DNA of 64,000 bases from Streptomyces sp. KL109B (GCF_030766935.1 NZ_JASERL010000010.1:248001-312000), one strand, 5' to 3'. Shown: positions 1 through 7,932, counted from the first letter of the stretch. Made by a program: numbers and translations. The notes: generated by a model not told the origin, from the letters alone.

Positions 1-1017
1 AGCACCGCGTCGGTCAACGGCGCGACGATGAGCCCCATCCCGACCCCCATCACGACCAGCGGCAACACCATCTGCCACGAGGCGATACCCAACCCGTACC
101 GCCCAGCCTCGACGACATAGATCAGCACACCCGCCGCCATGGTCAGCGCGCCCGCCTGCAGCACCTTCCGCCCGAACCGCGGCACCAGCTTCTGCACGGA
201 GATCCCGGCCGCGACCGACACGGCGATCGAGAACGGTACGCCGGTGAGCCCCGCCCGCAACGCGCTCCAGCCGAGCCCGAGTTGCATGTAAAGAGTGGAT
301 AGACGAGCGCCAGCATGGCGAGCGTCACGAGGACGACGCCCACGAGGTCGAGCTTGAGCGCCCTCGGCGCCTTGGACTCGGCGATGACGCGCGAGCCCAG
401 CACCAGAGCGGCGATGCCGACGGGCAGGTTGATGAGGAAGATCGGGCGCCATTCGAGACCCGCGATGTTCCACTCGGTCAGCAGCGCGCCGAGCAGCGGT
501 CCGGTCACGGCACCCATGCCGACGATCGCGCCGAACAGGCCGAAGACCTTGCCGCGTTCGTGTGCCGGGAACGTCGCGTGCACGATCGACAGGACCTGCG
601 GCACCATCATCGCCGCCATGCCGCCCTGCAGGATGCGGGAGGCGACCAGCATCTCCGGGTTCACCGCGAACCCGCACAGCGCGGACGCGAGAGTGAAGCC
701 GCCGACCCCGAGCAGGAAGAGCCTTCCCCAAGCTCTCAACTACGTTCGAGCAGGGGAGACCCCATTCGGCCGAAGATGTCGCCGAGCCGGCCGCCCGTGA
801 TCAGCAGGGCGGCGAAGGCGAGCGCGTAACCGGCGGTGATCCACTGGATCTGCCCGGTCGAGGCGCCCTCGTCGTGCTGGATGGTGGGCAGGGCGACATT
901 GACGATCGTGACGTCGACGAGGTCCATGAAGGCCGCCGTCATCACGATGGCGAGGGCGAACCAGCGCCGCCGGTCGGTGCCGGGCTCCCCGTGGGATTCC
1001 GCGTGTGGTGAGGTCAT
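1..1017 (-). pseudogene. DHA2-type MFS efflux transporter, broken twice, runs off the left edge
   Basis: The N-terminal part from an ATG at 1017 reads as transmembrane helices 1-2 of a 14-helix drug:H+ antiporter (motif GGRLGDIFGR). After FGR a 41-bp palindromic insert at 725-765 brings an in-frame TGA and shifts the frame. The protein then resumes as RLFLLGVGGFTLAS and continues through several helices to LALVYP. Near position 300 the frame changes again and continues as TLYMQLGLGWSALRAGLTGV to the window edge. Compared with intact family members, roughly 60-70 residues between these two pieces are missing, so this second lesion looks like a deletion rather than a single-base error. The gene is divergent from the WYL regulator at 1092, the usual arrangement of an efflux pump and its regulator. 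It is very unlikely to make a working pump. Confidence 0.8.
725..765. repeat. MITE-like 41-bp imperfect palindrome inserted in the MFS gene
   Basis: The insert interrupts the reading frame between FGR and RLFLL. It has GGGG/CCCC ends and an interrupted inner inverted repeat (CTCGAAC/GTTGAG). From memory, very similar GC-clamped palindromes are scattered through Streptomyces genomes. That resemblance is recalled, not searched. Its 41-bp length is not a multiple of three. Confidence 0.7.
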
Positions 1018-1026
1018 GCGGAAAAA

Positions 1027-1059
1027 CCTAGAAGGTATCTAGGCCAGAACATGTCCTAG
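1027..1059. promoter_or_regulatory. candidate operator between the MFS pseudogene and the WYL regulator
   Basis: CCTAG at 1027-1031 and CTAGG at 1039-1043 form an inverted repeat with a 7-bp spacer, and a third CCTAG lies at 1055-1059. The cluster sits in the 62-74 bp between divergent starts. It is a plausible autoregulatory site for the adjacent WYL protein. That link is inferred. Confidence 0.5.
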
Positions 1060-1091
1060 ATGGGCGCGACCCTGAAACCATGGAGAACATG

Positions 1092-2099
1092 ATGCCGTCC
1101 CCGACGGACACCCCGGCCCGGCTCCTTCAACTCCTGTCCCTCCTCCAGACCCCGCGCGAGTGGCCGGGCGGCGAACTCGCCGACCGGCTCGGCGTCTCGC
1201 GCCGCACGGTGCGCCGCGACATCGACCGCCTGCGCGACCTCGGGTATCCGGTGCAGGCCACGCTCGGCGCCGACGGCGGGTACCGGCTCGTCGCGGGCAA
1301 GGCGCTGCCGCCGCTCGTGCTCGACGACGAGGAGGCGGTGGCGATCGCGGTGGGCCTGCGGGCCGGCGCGGGCCACGCGGTGGAGGGCATCGAGGAGGCC
1401 TCGGTACGGGCCCTCGCCAAACTCGAACAGGTGCTGCCGTCCCGGCTGCGGCACCGGGTGGCCACGCTCCAGACCGCCACCACCCCCCTGACCTCGGGCG
1501 ACGGCGCCACGATCGCGCCGGAGACGCTCACGGTGATCGCCTCTACGGCGGCGGGCAGCGAACGGTTGCGCTTCACGTACCAGGCACGCGACACCACGGA
1601 ATCGCGCCGCTTGGTGGAGCCGCATCGGCTGGTGTCGACGGGCCGCCGCTGGTACCTCGTCGCCTACGACATCGATCGCGAAGACTGGCGCACCTTCCGC
1701 GTCGACCGCATCTCGGAGCCCTTCGCCACGGCTGCGCGGTTCGCTCCGCGGGAGGTGCCGGAGGGGGATGCGGCGGAGTATGTGCGCCGCTCGGTGTCCT
1801 CGTGGGGCGCCGGCGCCGCCTACGACCTGGACGTAGAGTTCGCGGCCCCCGCCGAGGCCATCGCGGCCCAGCTGTCGCCGACGTTCGGCGTACCGGAGCC
1901 CCTGGGGCCCGACCGCTGCCGCCTACGGGCGACGTCGACGGACCCGGTGCAGTGGATGGCGGTGCGCCTCGCGATGACGGGTCACGCCTTCACGGTCCAC
2001 TCCCCCGAACAACTCCAGACCACAGCCCACGACTTGGGCTCCCGCCTCATCCAGTCCTCACCAAGCCGGTCCGGCCATTCAAGCCCCTGCGGCGATTGA
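1092..2099 (+). CDS. WYL-domain transcriptional regulator (YafY type, DeoR-like HTH)
   Basis: The N-terminus has a winged HTH (residues about 5-60, with GVSRRTVRRDIDRLRDLGY), followed by a WYL ligand-sensing domain centred on RRWYLVAYD, and a C-terminal extension (WCX-like) ending near QLQTTAHDLGSRL. ATGs occur at 1080, 1089 and 1092. A GGAG at 1082-1085 is well placed only for 1092, so that start is preferred. These proteins usually repress or activate a neighbouring gene in response to a small ligand; here the neighbour is the broken MFS pump. The final residues HSSPCGD and the TGA come from a copy of the GC-rich intergenic repeat at 2081-2125, so the original C-terminus has probably been replaced. 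Confidence 0.88.
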   Translation: MPSPTDTPARLLQLLSLLQTPREWPGGELADRLGVSRRTVRRDIDRLRDLGYPVQATLGADGGYRLVAGKALPPLVLDDEEAVAIAVGLRAGAGHAVEGIEEASVRALAKLEQVLPSRLRHRVATLQTATTPLTSGDGATIAPETLTVIASTAAGSERLRFTYQARDTTESRRLVEPHRLVSTGRRWYLVAYDIDREDWRTFRVDRISEPFATAARFAPREVPEGDAAEYVRRSVSSWGAGAAYDLDVEFAAPAEAIAAQLSPTFGVPEPLGPDRCRLRATSTDPVQWMAVRLAMTGHAFTVHSPEQLQTTAHDLGSRLIQSSPSRSGHSSPCGD

Positions 2100-2125
2100 G
2101 CAGCGGGGCCCGGGGCAGAGCCCCG
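2081..2125 (+). repeat. GC-rich two-hairpin intergenic repeat, single copy
   Basis: The sequence begins AAGCCCCTGCGGCGATTGAG and ends in GAGCCCCG, the same family as the arrays at 9.4, 24.4, 35.7 and 56.9 kb. It overlaps the last codons and stop of the WYL gene, and points so that it follows the 3' end of minus-strand hrdD. The hairpins suggest a terminator role. Confidence 0.8.
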
Positions 2126-2162
2126 AGACCGCAACACCGCCGCGGCGCAACAAAGAACCCGG

Positions 2163-3170
2163 TCACGCCGCCGCGTCGAACCCCGTGTCCCGCGCCAACT
2201 TCTTCAGCTCCAGAAGCGCGTGCTTCTCGATCTGCCGAATCCGCTCACGCGTGAGCCCATGCTCCTTGCCGACCTCCGTCAGCGTCCGCTCTCGCCCGTC
2301 CTCGATCCCGTACCGCATCTTGATGATGGACGCGGTGCGCTGGTCGAGCCGGCCGATGAGGTCGTCCAGCTCCTCGCTGCGCAGCAGCGTCAGCACGGAC
2401 TGCTCCGGCGACACGGCCGACGTGTCCTCAAGGAGGTCGCCGAACTGCGTCTCGCCCTCGTCGTCCACCGACATGTTCAGCGAGACCGGGTCGCGGGCCC
2501 AGTCCAGGACGTCGACGACCCGCTCCGGCTTCGCGCCGAGCTCCTCCGCGATCTCCGTCGGCTCCGGCTCCCGCCCGTGCTCGCGGTTGAACTCGCGCTG
2601 CACGCGGCGGATCCGGCCCAGTTCCTCGACGAGGTGGACGGGGAGGCGGATGGTGCGGGACTGGTCGGCTATGGAGCGCGTGATGGCCTGACGGATCCAC
2701 CACGTCGCGTACGTGGAGAACTTGAAGCCCTTGCGGTAGTCGAACTTCTCGACGGCGCGCACCAGGCCCGCGTTCCCCTCCTGGATCAGGTCGAGCAGGG
2801 GCAGGCCGGACCTCGGGTAGCGGCGGGCGACCGCTACGACGAGCCGCAGGTTCGACTTGATGAAGACGTCCTTCGCGTTCTCCGACGCGGCGACCAGGGC
2901 CTCCAGCTCCTCGCGGGACGCCTTGTCGGCGGCCTTGCTGTCGGAGACCGTGCCGTCGAGGATCTGCTGGGCGTAGACGCCCGCCTCGATGGTCTGGGAC
3001 AGCTCGACTTCCTTGGCGGCGTCGAGCAGCGGTGTACGCGCGATCTCGTCGAGGTACATGCCGACCAGGTCGCGGTCGGCGATCTCCCCGCCTACGGCGC
3101 GAACACTGCGTGCCGCATCAGTCTCGCCGGAGGCGGCGGACTTACGACGGGCTACGGCACGGGTTGCCAT
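2163..3170 (-). CDS. hrdD: RNA polymerase sigma factor HrdD (sigma-70 group 2)
   Basis: This 335-residue sigma factor has region 1.2 (DLVGMYLDEIARTPLL), region 2 (NLRLVVAVARRY, LDLIQEGNAGLVRAVEKFDY, FSTYATWWIRQAI), region 3 and a region 4 helix-turn-helix (TLTEVGKEHGLTRERIRQIE). It matches what I know of S. coelicolor HrdD almost throughout, including the ends MATRAVARR and DTGFDAAA. HrdD is a non-essential paralogue of the principal sigma factor HrdB. The ATG has GGGAGC about 8 bp upstream. A sigma-R promoter lies 74-103 bp upstream, in line with the known control of hrdD by thiol stress. The gene stands alone and converges with the WYL gene. Confidence 0.96.
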   Translation of the reverse strand: MATRAVARRKSAASGETDAARSVRAVGGEIADRDLVGMYLDEIARTPLLDAAKEVELSQTIEAGVYAQQILDGTVSDSKAADKASREELEALVAASENAKDVFIKSNLRLVVAVARRYPRSGLPLLDLIQEGNAGLVRAVEKFDYRKGFKFSTYATWWIRQAITRSIADQSRTIRLPVHLVEELGRIRRVQREFNREHGREPEPTEIAEELGAKPERVVDVLDWARDPVSLNMSVDDEGETQFGDLLEDTSAVSPEQSVLTLLRSEELDDLIGRLDQRTASIIKMRYGIEDGRERTLTEVGKEHGLTRERIRQIEKHALLELKKLARDTGFDAAA

Positions 3171-3243
3171 GCGTGCTCCCTTGTGGTGGTAGGTCGGCTG
3201 TACGCCCCCGAAGGGGCCTTACGGGTGCCCTGCATCCGATGGA

Positions 3244-3273
3244 ATCAACGACTGGAATCCGGACAGAATTCCC
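3244..3273 (-). promoter_or_regulatory. sigma-R (SigR) promoter of hrdD
   Basis: On the minus strand GGGAAT is followed by exactly 18 bases and then GTTGAT, matching the established SigR consensus GGGAAY-N18-GTT. It lies 74-103 bp upstream of the hrdD ATG. hrdD is a known SigR target in S. coelicolor. Confidence 0.88.
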
Positions 3274-3345
3274 AAGCCGCCCATCTTTTTTCTGATCATG
3301 CAGTACCCTGTCGCGCCACACCGCGCGAAGACGGGAGACAAGAGC

Positions 3346-3861
3346 GTGTCCGAGCCCACAGAGGTGCAGGTCAGGCCGGGGGTCGAGGAGGACCTCAGGG
3401 CCCTCACGGACCTCTACAACCACTACGTGCGTGAGACGCCGATCACCTTCGACACGGCCACCTTCACCCCAGAAGAGCGACGTCCTTGGCTGCTCTCCCA
3501 CCTAGAAGACGAACGGCACCCGCTCGTGGTTGCGACCGAGACGGCCTCGGGCCGGATCTTCGGCTACGCCACGGCGAGCCCCTTCCGGCCGAAGCCCGCG
3601 TACGACACCTCGGTGGAGGTCACGGTCTACCTCGCGCCCGACGCGGGCGGCCGGGGCGTCGGCACGCTCCTGTACAAGTCCCTCTTCGAGACCCTCGCCG
3701 ACCAGGACGTCCACCGCGCGTACGCGGGCATCGCCCAGCCGAACGAGGCGTCGACGCGCCTGCACACCCGCTTCGGCTTCGACTACGTGGGGACGTATCG
3801 GGAGGTGGGCCGGAAGTTCGGCAGGTACTGGGACGTGGCCTGGTACGAGAAGCGGCTCTGA
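3346..3861 (+). CDS. GNAT N-acetyltransferase (phosphinothricin acetyltransferase-like)
   Basis: The product is a single GNAT fold of about 171 residues. The acetyl-CoA loop is visible as DAGGRGVGTLLYKSL, and the C-terminal part (NEASTRLHTRFGFDYVGTYREVGRKFGRYWD) is typical of the PAT/Bar/YncA branch that N-acetylates small amino compounds. An upstream in-frame ATG at 3298 exists, but GTG at 3346 has GGGAG about 9 bp before it and begins the conserved domain, so it is preferred. The gene is monocistronic, transcribed away from hrdD and converging with the dioxygenase gene. Substrate cannot be told from sequence. Confidence 0.88.
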   Translation: MSEPTEVQVRPGVEEDLRALTDLYNHYVRETPITFDTATFTPEERRPWLLSHLEDERHPLVVATETASGRIFGYATASPFRPKPAYDTSVEVTVYLAPDAGGRGVGTLLYKSLFETLADQDVHRAYAGIAQPNEASTRLHTRFGFDYVGTYREVGRKFGRYWDVAWYEKRL

Positions 3862-3898
3862 GCCCTGAGCGCCCTGAGCGCCCCGAACGCCCAGCGGA

Positions 3899-4711
3899 TC
3901 AGCCGAACTGCACCGACCGCTTCGCGAGCCCCATCCAGAATCCGTCGATCACGCTCCGCTGACCGCCGAGGTCCCCGAAGGCGTCCGCCGCGCCCATCGA
4001 CACGAACAGCGGGGCGAAGTGCTCGGTCCTCGGGTGTGCGAGGGCGCCCGCCGGCGACTTCCGCGTGAAGTCGAGCAGCGCGTCCACGTCACCCGTCTCC
4101 AGCGCCCGGTGCCCCCAGTCGTCGAACTCCGACGACCACGCCGGGATGCCGCCATGGCGCAGCGCGGCGAGGTTGTGGGTGAAGAAACCGGAGCCGACGA
4201 TCAGCACACCCTCGTCCCGCAGCGGCGCGAGGCGACGCCCGATGTCCATGAGCCGCGCGGGATCGAGCGTCGGCATGGAGACCTGGAGGACGGGGATGTC
4301 GGCGTCCGGGTACATCTCGACGAGCGGCACGTACGCGCCGTGGTCGAGCCCCCGGTCCGGCACGTCCTGCACCGGGATGCCCGGCCCGCGCAGCAGCTTC
4401 CGTACGGAGTCCGCGAGTTCGGGCGCGCCCGGGGCCGCGTACGTCACCTCGTAGTAGTGCTCGGGGAAGCCCCAGAAGTCGTAGACGAGCGGCATGGTCT
4501 CGGTGGCGCCGAGGGCGAGCGGGGCGTTCTCCCAGTGCGCGGAGATCATCAGGATCGCCTTCGGGCGCGGCAGGCCGGCCGACCAGGCGGCGAGCTGGCC
4601 CGGCCACAGGGCGTCGTCGGCGAGCGGCGGGGCGCCGTGGGAGAGGTAGAGCGCGGGCATCCGGTTCGAGGTCACGGCCTCGGCCTCGGTCTCGGGCACG
4701 ATCTCGGTCAC
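3899..4711 (-). CDS. class III extradiol ring-cleavage dioxygenase (DODA/YgiD type)
   Basis: The protein has 270 residues, the usual length for 4,5-DOPA extradiol dioxygenase-like enzymes. Family landmarks are SHGAPP (His25), ISAHWE (His59), GLDHGAY (His124) and GFFTHN (His179). The likely metal-binding histidines are 25, 59 and 179. These enzymes cleave catechol-type rings using a bound divalent metal. The GTG start at 4711 has AAGGAGG 7 bp upstream. The gene is divergent from a MarR regulator at 4795, and both ribosome binding sites touch operator-like palindromes, so MarR repression relieved by an aromatic ligand is likely. The true substrate is unknown. Confidence 0.88.
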   Translation of the reverse strand: MTEIVPETEAEAVTSNRMPALYLSHGAPPLADDALWPGQLAAWSAGLPRPKAILMISAHWENAPLALGATETMPLVYDFWGFPEHYYEVTYAAPGAPELADSVRKLLRGPGIPVQDVPDRGLDHGAYVPLVEMYPDADIPVLQVSMPTLDPARLMDIGRRLAPLRDEGVLIVGSGFFTHNLAALRHGGIPAWSSEFDDWGHRALETGDVDALLDFTRKSPAGALAHPRTEHFAPLFVSMGAADAFGDLGGQRSVIDGFWMGLAKRSVQFG

Positions 4712-4720
4712 GACGACCTC

Positions 4721-4781
4721 CTTGAATGTTCAAGCTTTTGGCTGCTCTTAAAAAATAAGCCTTCTTTGTTTAATCTTCAAG
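4721..4781. promoter_or_regulatory. two MarR-type operator sites between dioxygenase and marR
   Basis: CTTGAATGTTCAAG (4721-4734) is a perfect 6-2-6 palindrome overlapping the dioxygenase ribosome binding site. GTTTAATCTTCAAG (4768-4781) is a degenerate copy overlapping the marR ribosome binding site. The stretch between them is unusually AT-rich for this genome, so the promoters probably lie there. Confidence 0.65.
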
Positions 4782-4794
4782 GAGGAGGTCTACG

Positions 4795-5328
4795 ATGGTG
4801 AGCATGGAGCAGCGACACACGGACAGCGGCGACGGGAGCGACGCGGAGGCCGTCTGGCTCAGCGAGGACGAGCAGCGCACCTGGCGCGCGTACCTCCATG
4901 CCACCACGCTCCTTGAGGACCACCTCGACCGGCAACTCCAGCGCGACGCGAAGATGCCGCACATGTACTTCGGGCTCCTGGTCAGGCTGAGCGAGGCGCC
5001 CCGGCGGCGGCTGCGGATGACGGAGCTGGCCCGGGAAACCAAGATCACGCGGTCCCGGCTCTCGCACGCGATCGCGCGCCTGGAGAAGAGCGGATGGGTG
5101 CGGCGCGAGGACTGCCCCTCCGACAAGCGCGGGCAGTTCGCGATCCTCACGGACGAGGGCCTGGGGGTCCTGGAGAAGACCGCTCCCGGGCACGTCGGCA
5201 CCGTCCGGCAGGCGCTCTTCGACCGCCTCACCCCGGAGCAGCAGAAGTCCCTCGGCGAGATCATGGTGATCATCGCCGAGGGACTGCAGCCGAAGGAGGC
5301 CGGGGCGGACCTCCCCTGGCTCAGGTGA
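4795..5328 (+). CDS. MarR-family transcriptional regulator
   Basis: The 177-residue protein has the MarR winged helix: RRRLRMTELARETKITRSRL as the DNA-reading HTH and WVRREDCPSDKRGQFAILTDEG as the wing. Helical ends serve for dimerisation. The ATG at 4795 is preceded by a strong GGAGGAGG. It is divergent from the dioxygenase gene, and paired operator-like sites lie between them, so it probably represses both genes and responds to a phenolic compound. A 17-bp sequence covering the stop codon is present three times in tandem, so the C-terminus (WLR) sits in a replication-slippage hot spot. Confidence 0.93.
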   Translation: MVSMEQRHTDSGDGSDAEAVWLSEDEQRTWRAYLHATTLLEDHLDRQLQRDAKMPHMYFGLLVRLSEAPRRRLRMTELARETKITRSRLSHAIARLEKSGWVRREDCPSDKRGQFAILTDEGLGVLEKTAPGHVGTVRQALFDRLTPEQQKSLGEIMVIIAEGLQPKEAGADLPWLR

Positions 5329-5366
5329 TCTCCTGGCTCAGGTGATCTCCTGGCTCAGGTGATCCG
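5316..5366. repeat. 17-bp tandem triplication across the marR stop codon
   Basis: CTGGCTCAGGTGATCTC occurs three times head to tail (5316-5332, 5333-5349, 5350-5366, the last copy slightly changed). The first copy contains the TGA stop at 5326-5328. Because 17 is not a multiple of three, copy-number change would not simply lengthen the protein. Confidence 0.9.
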
Positions 5367-5389
5367 CCCGCCGTCCGGTCGTACCGGGG

Positions 5390-6928
5390 TCAGTGCGCGA
5401 CCACCGGCACCCGCACCTCGTCCTCCGCGCCCTCCGTGTCACCGGAGGCCGCGGGCGAACCCGCGCCCGGGACACCGGTGTTGACGAGCGTGAAGGCGAT
5501 CAGGGACGCGACGAGCAGGATGCCGACGGCCCACCAGATGGCGTGCGTGTAGCCGTCCACCATGGCCTGCGCCTGGAGCAGCTGCCGGCTCGCGGCGTTC
5601 GTGGCGCCGGCCGCGTGGTCCGCGAGGTACGCGGTGGTGGCCGAGGCCGCGATCGTGTTGAGCAGGGCCGTGCCGATGGCGCCGCCGACCTGCTGCGAGG
5701 TGTTGACCATCGCGGAGGCGACCCCCGCGTCCCGGGGCTCGACGCCGATCGTGGCGAGCGACATGGCGGGCATGAACGCCGTACCCATGCCGAGGCCGAG
5801 GAGCAGTTCGGCGGGCAGGATCAGACCGGCGTACGAGGAGTCCACCGAGAGCTGCGTCAGCATCAGCATGCCGAGCGCCGCCAGCAGGAAGCCGGGGCCC
5901 ATCAGCAGGCGCGGGCGGACCCGCGTCATCAGGCGGGCGCCGATCTGCGTAGAACCCGTGATCATGCCGACGATCATCGGCAGGAACGCGAAGCCGGTCT
6001 TCACCGGCGAGAAGCCCTTCACGATCTGCAGGTAGTAGGTCAGGAAGAGGAACAGGCCGAACATGCCGATCACGGCGAGGCCGAGCGAGGCGTAGACACC
6101 GCCGCGGTTGCGGTCGGCGATCACGCGCAGCGGCAGCAGCGGGTGCTTGACCCGGGCCTCGACGGCGACGAAGGCGAGCAGCAGCACGGCCGCGGCGACG
6201 AACATGCCGAGGGTGGTCGCGTCGGACCAGCCGTTGGTCTCGGCGCGCGTGAAGCCGTAGACGAGCGAGACCAGGCCGAGCGTGGACAGCAGCACGCCGG
6301 GGATGTCGAGCGGCGAGCGGTTGCGCGAGCCGGCCGGCTCACGGATGACGAAGTACGCGCCGGCGGCGGCGATGATCGCGAACGGGATGTTCACGAAGAA
6401 CGTCCAGCGCCAGTTCAGGTACTCGGTGAGGAAGCCGCCGAGGATCAGGCCGACGGCGCCACCGCCACCGGCGATCGCACCGTAGATGCCGAACGCCTTC
6501 GCGCGCTCCTTGGCGTCGGTGAACATGACGGCGAGGAGGGACAGGGCGGCGGGCGCGAGCAGCGCGCCGAACAGGCCCTGAAGGGCGCGGGCGCCGAACA
6601 TCATGGCCTCGTTGGTGGCCGCGCCGCCGAGCGCCGATGCGACGGCGAAGCCGATCAGGCCGGTGACGAAGGTGCGCTTGCGGCCCCACAGGTCCGCGAT
6701 GCGCCCACCGAACAGCAACAGGCCGCCGAAGGCGAGCGCGTAGGCCGTGATGACCCACTGCTTGTTGCCGTCGGAGATGCCGAGGTCCTGCTGTGCGGCG
6801 GGCAGGGCGATGTTCACGATGGTGGCGTCGAGGACCACCATCAGCTGGGCGAGCGCGATGAAGACGAGTGCCTTCCAGCGCCGCGAATCGGCGGCCTGGA
6901 CGGCCGTATCAGGCAAGGGGGTACCCAC
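5390..6928 (-). CDS. DHA2-family MFS multidrug transporter (EmrB/QacA type)
   Basis: The product is a 512-residue, 14-helix drug:H+ antiporter. Helix 1 carries LVFIALAQLMVVLDATIVNI, loop 2-3 carries GGRIADLWGRKRTFV, and helix 5 has the antiporter motif C region GGGGAVGLILGGFLTEYLNWRW. The start is GTG at 6928 with GGAG 7 bp upstream. It lies downstream of, and on the same strand as, a TetR gene, so the two form a regulator-pump unit exporting hydrophobic compounds. The 118-bp gap contains a 15-bp direct repeat. Unlike the first MFS gene in this window it is intact. Confidence 0.93.
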   Translation of the reverse strand: MGTPLPDTAVQAADSRRWKALVFIALAQLMVVLDATIVNIALPAAQQDLGISDGNKQWVITAYALAFGGLLLFGGRIADLWGRKRTFVTGLIGFAVASALGGAATNEAMMFGARALQGLFGALLAPAALSLLAVMFTDAKERAKAFGIYGAIAGGGGAVGLILGGFLTEYLNWRWTFFVNIPFAIIAAAGAYFVIREPAGSRNRSPLDIPGVLLSTLGLVSLVYGFTRAETNGWSDATTLGMFVAAAVLLLAFVAVEARVKHPLLPLRVIADRNRGGVYASLGLAVIGMFGLFLFLTYYLQIVKGFSPVKTGFAFLPMIVGMITGSTQIGARLMTRVRPRLLMGPGFLLAALGMLMLTQLSVDSSYAGLILPAELLLGLGMGTAFMPAMSLATIGVEPRDAGVASAMVNTSQQVGGAIGTALLNTIAASATTAYLADHAAGATNAASRQLLQAQAMVDGYTHAIWWAVGILLVASLIAFTLVNTGVPGAGSPAASGDTEGAEDEVRVPVVAH

Positions 6929-6985
6929 AGCGGGACTCCAAGTCGTGAATAAGCGTAAGAAATCGGGTGGTGGCGAAGCTCTGAG

Positions 6986-7019
6986 GTGAGGGGTTCTACG
7001 AAGAGTGAGGGGTTCTACG
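6986..7019. repeat. 15-bp direct repeat in the TetR-MFS gap
   Basis: GTGAGGGGTTCTACG is present at 6986-7000 and again at 7005-7019, a 19-bp period. It could be a regulatory site or a simple duplication; nothing decides between them. Confidence 0.75.
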
Positions 7020-7046
7020 GAGGGGTGGAGGGGGACGCCGGACGTG

Positions 7047-7712
7047 TCAGTCCTGGCGGAGGTCCTCCAAGGTCGCGGCGGCGCCCGGGAGTTGTGAACG
7101 GGCGGGTGTCATCAAGCCGTCGAGGAACAGTTGCAGATGGCGGTGGACGAACCGGTCGAAGTCCATACAGCCGCTGCCGGGCAGCGGCCGGGTGAGCTGG
7201 GACACGGCGACCATCAGATCCCCGGCTTCGATGTCGGCCCGCAGTTGGCCGGCCTCGCGGGCCCGCTCCAGGAGCCGTTCGACGGAGTCGGTGAGCCGGT
7301 CGCGGGAGGCGACCAGATCCGGGTGGTCCTTGTCGAAGGTCGCGTTGAGCATCGCGCACAGGGCGCCGACCCGCTCGTCGGCGGCGGCGTGCACGAAGGT
7401 GCGCAGCGCGTCGAACGCGGTCGTATCGCCGGCTTCCTCGGCGGCGATCCCCCGCTCCGCGTGCCCCGTGAGCTGGTCGGTGACCGTGAGGACCACGTGG
7501 TGCATCAGTTCATCGCGGTCCTTGAAGTTCCGGTAGAGCGTGGCGTTGCCGACGCAGGCGCGGCGGGCGACCTCGTCGAGCGGCAGCACCGGGCCGTGCT
7601 CCACGAGCAGTTCGCGCGCGGCGGCGACGATCCGCTCCCGGTTGCGCACGGCGTCGGCCCGCGGGCGCGGGACGCGGCGCTGCGGCTGGTCGGTAGCGGG
7701 GGCGGTGGCCAC
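7047..7712 (-). CDS. TetR-family transcriptional regulator
   Basis: The HTH is at the N-terminus (RERIVAAARELLVEHGPVLPLDEVARRACVGNATLYRNFKDRDEL), followed by an all-helical ligand and dimer domain. A GTG at 7727 would add five residues, but AAGGAG at 7719-7724 is well spaced (6 bp) only for GTG at 7712, which is therefore chosen. The MFS pump gene lies downstream on the same strand, suggesting that this protein represses the pump and itself. Two GC-rich palindromes upstream (7749-7765 and 7787-7803) are its likely operators. Confidence 0.92.
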   Translation of the reverse strand: MATAPATDQPQRRVPRPRADAVRNRERIVAAARELLVEHGPVLPLDEVARRACVGNATLYRNFKDRDELMHHVVLTVTDQLTGHAERGIAAEEAGDTTAFDALRTFVHAAADERVGALCAMLNATFDKDHPDLVASRDRLTDSVERLLERAREAGQLRADIEAGDLMVAVSQLTRPLPGSGCMDFDRFVHRHLQLFLDGLMTPARSQLPGAAATLEDLRQD

Positions 7713-7748
7713 GGCGATCTCCTTCACGGGTTGATGTGGGGTCCGAAG

Positions 7749-7803
7749 CGGGGAGCGAGTCCCCGTTTCGCGAACACAGGTCTAAACGGGGAGTAGCTCC
7801 CCG
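7749..7803. promoter_or_regulatory. twin palindromes upstream of tetR
   Basis: CGGGGA-N5-TCCCCG at 7749-7765 and CGGGGAG-TAG-CTCCCCG at 7787-7803, with centres about 38 bp apart. Both share the CGGGGA...TCCCCG core. They are placed as TetR operators between tetR and the divergent protease gene. Confidence 0.6.
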
Positions 7804-7932
7804 GTTATTTCCCCGGCCTCATGTGACCTGCCTCACACCACCCCGGGCCCGGAAACCCACGATCGGCGCACCCAGCGCGCGGCCCGACACGCCTCGACAC
7901 AGGGTGATCGAAACGGACCCGAGCGTGAGGCG

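Noticed and set aside
3298..3345. Longer N-terminus of the GNAT protein from ATG 3298
   Set aside because: It lacks a ribosome binding site, and the GTG at 3346 has one and starts the domain.
5393..6952. Long open frames on the plus strand opposite the MFS gene and opposite many others
   Set aside because: They mirror high-GC third positions of the real gene, have compositions rich in Arg/Gly/Asp/His, and no recognisable domain.
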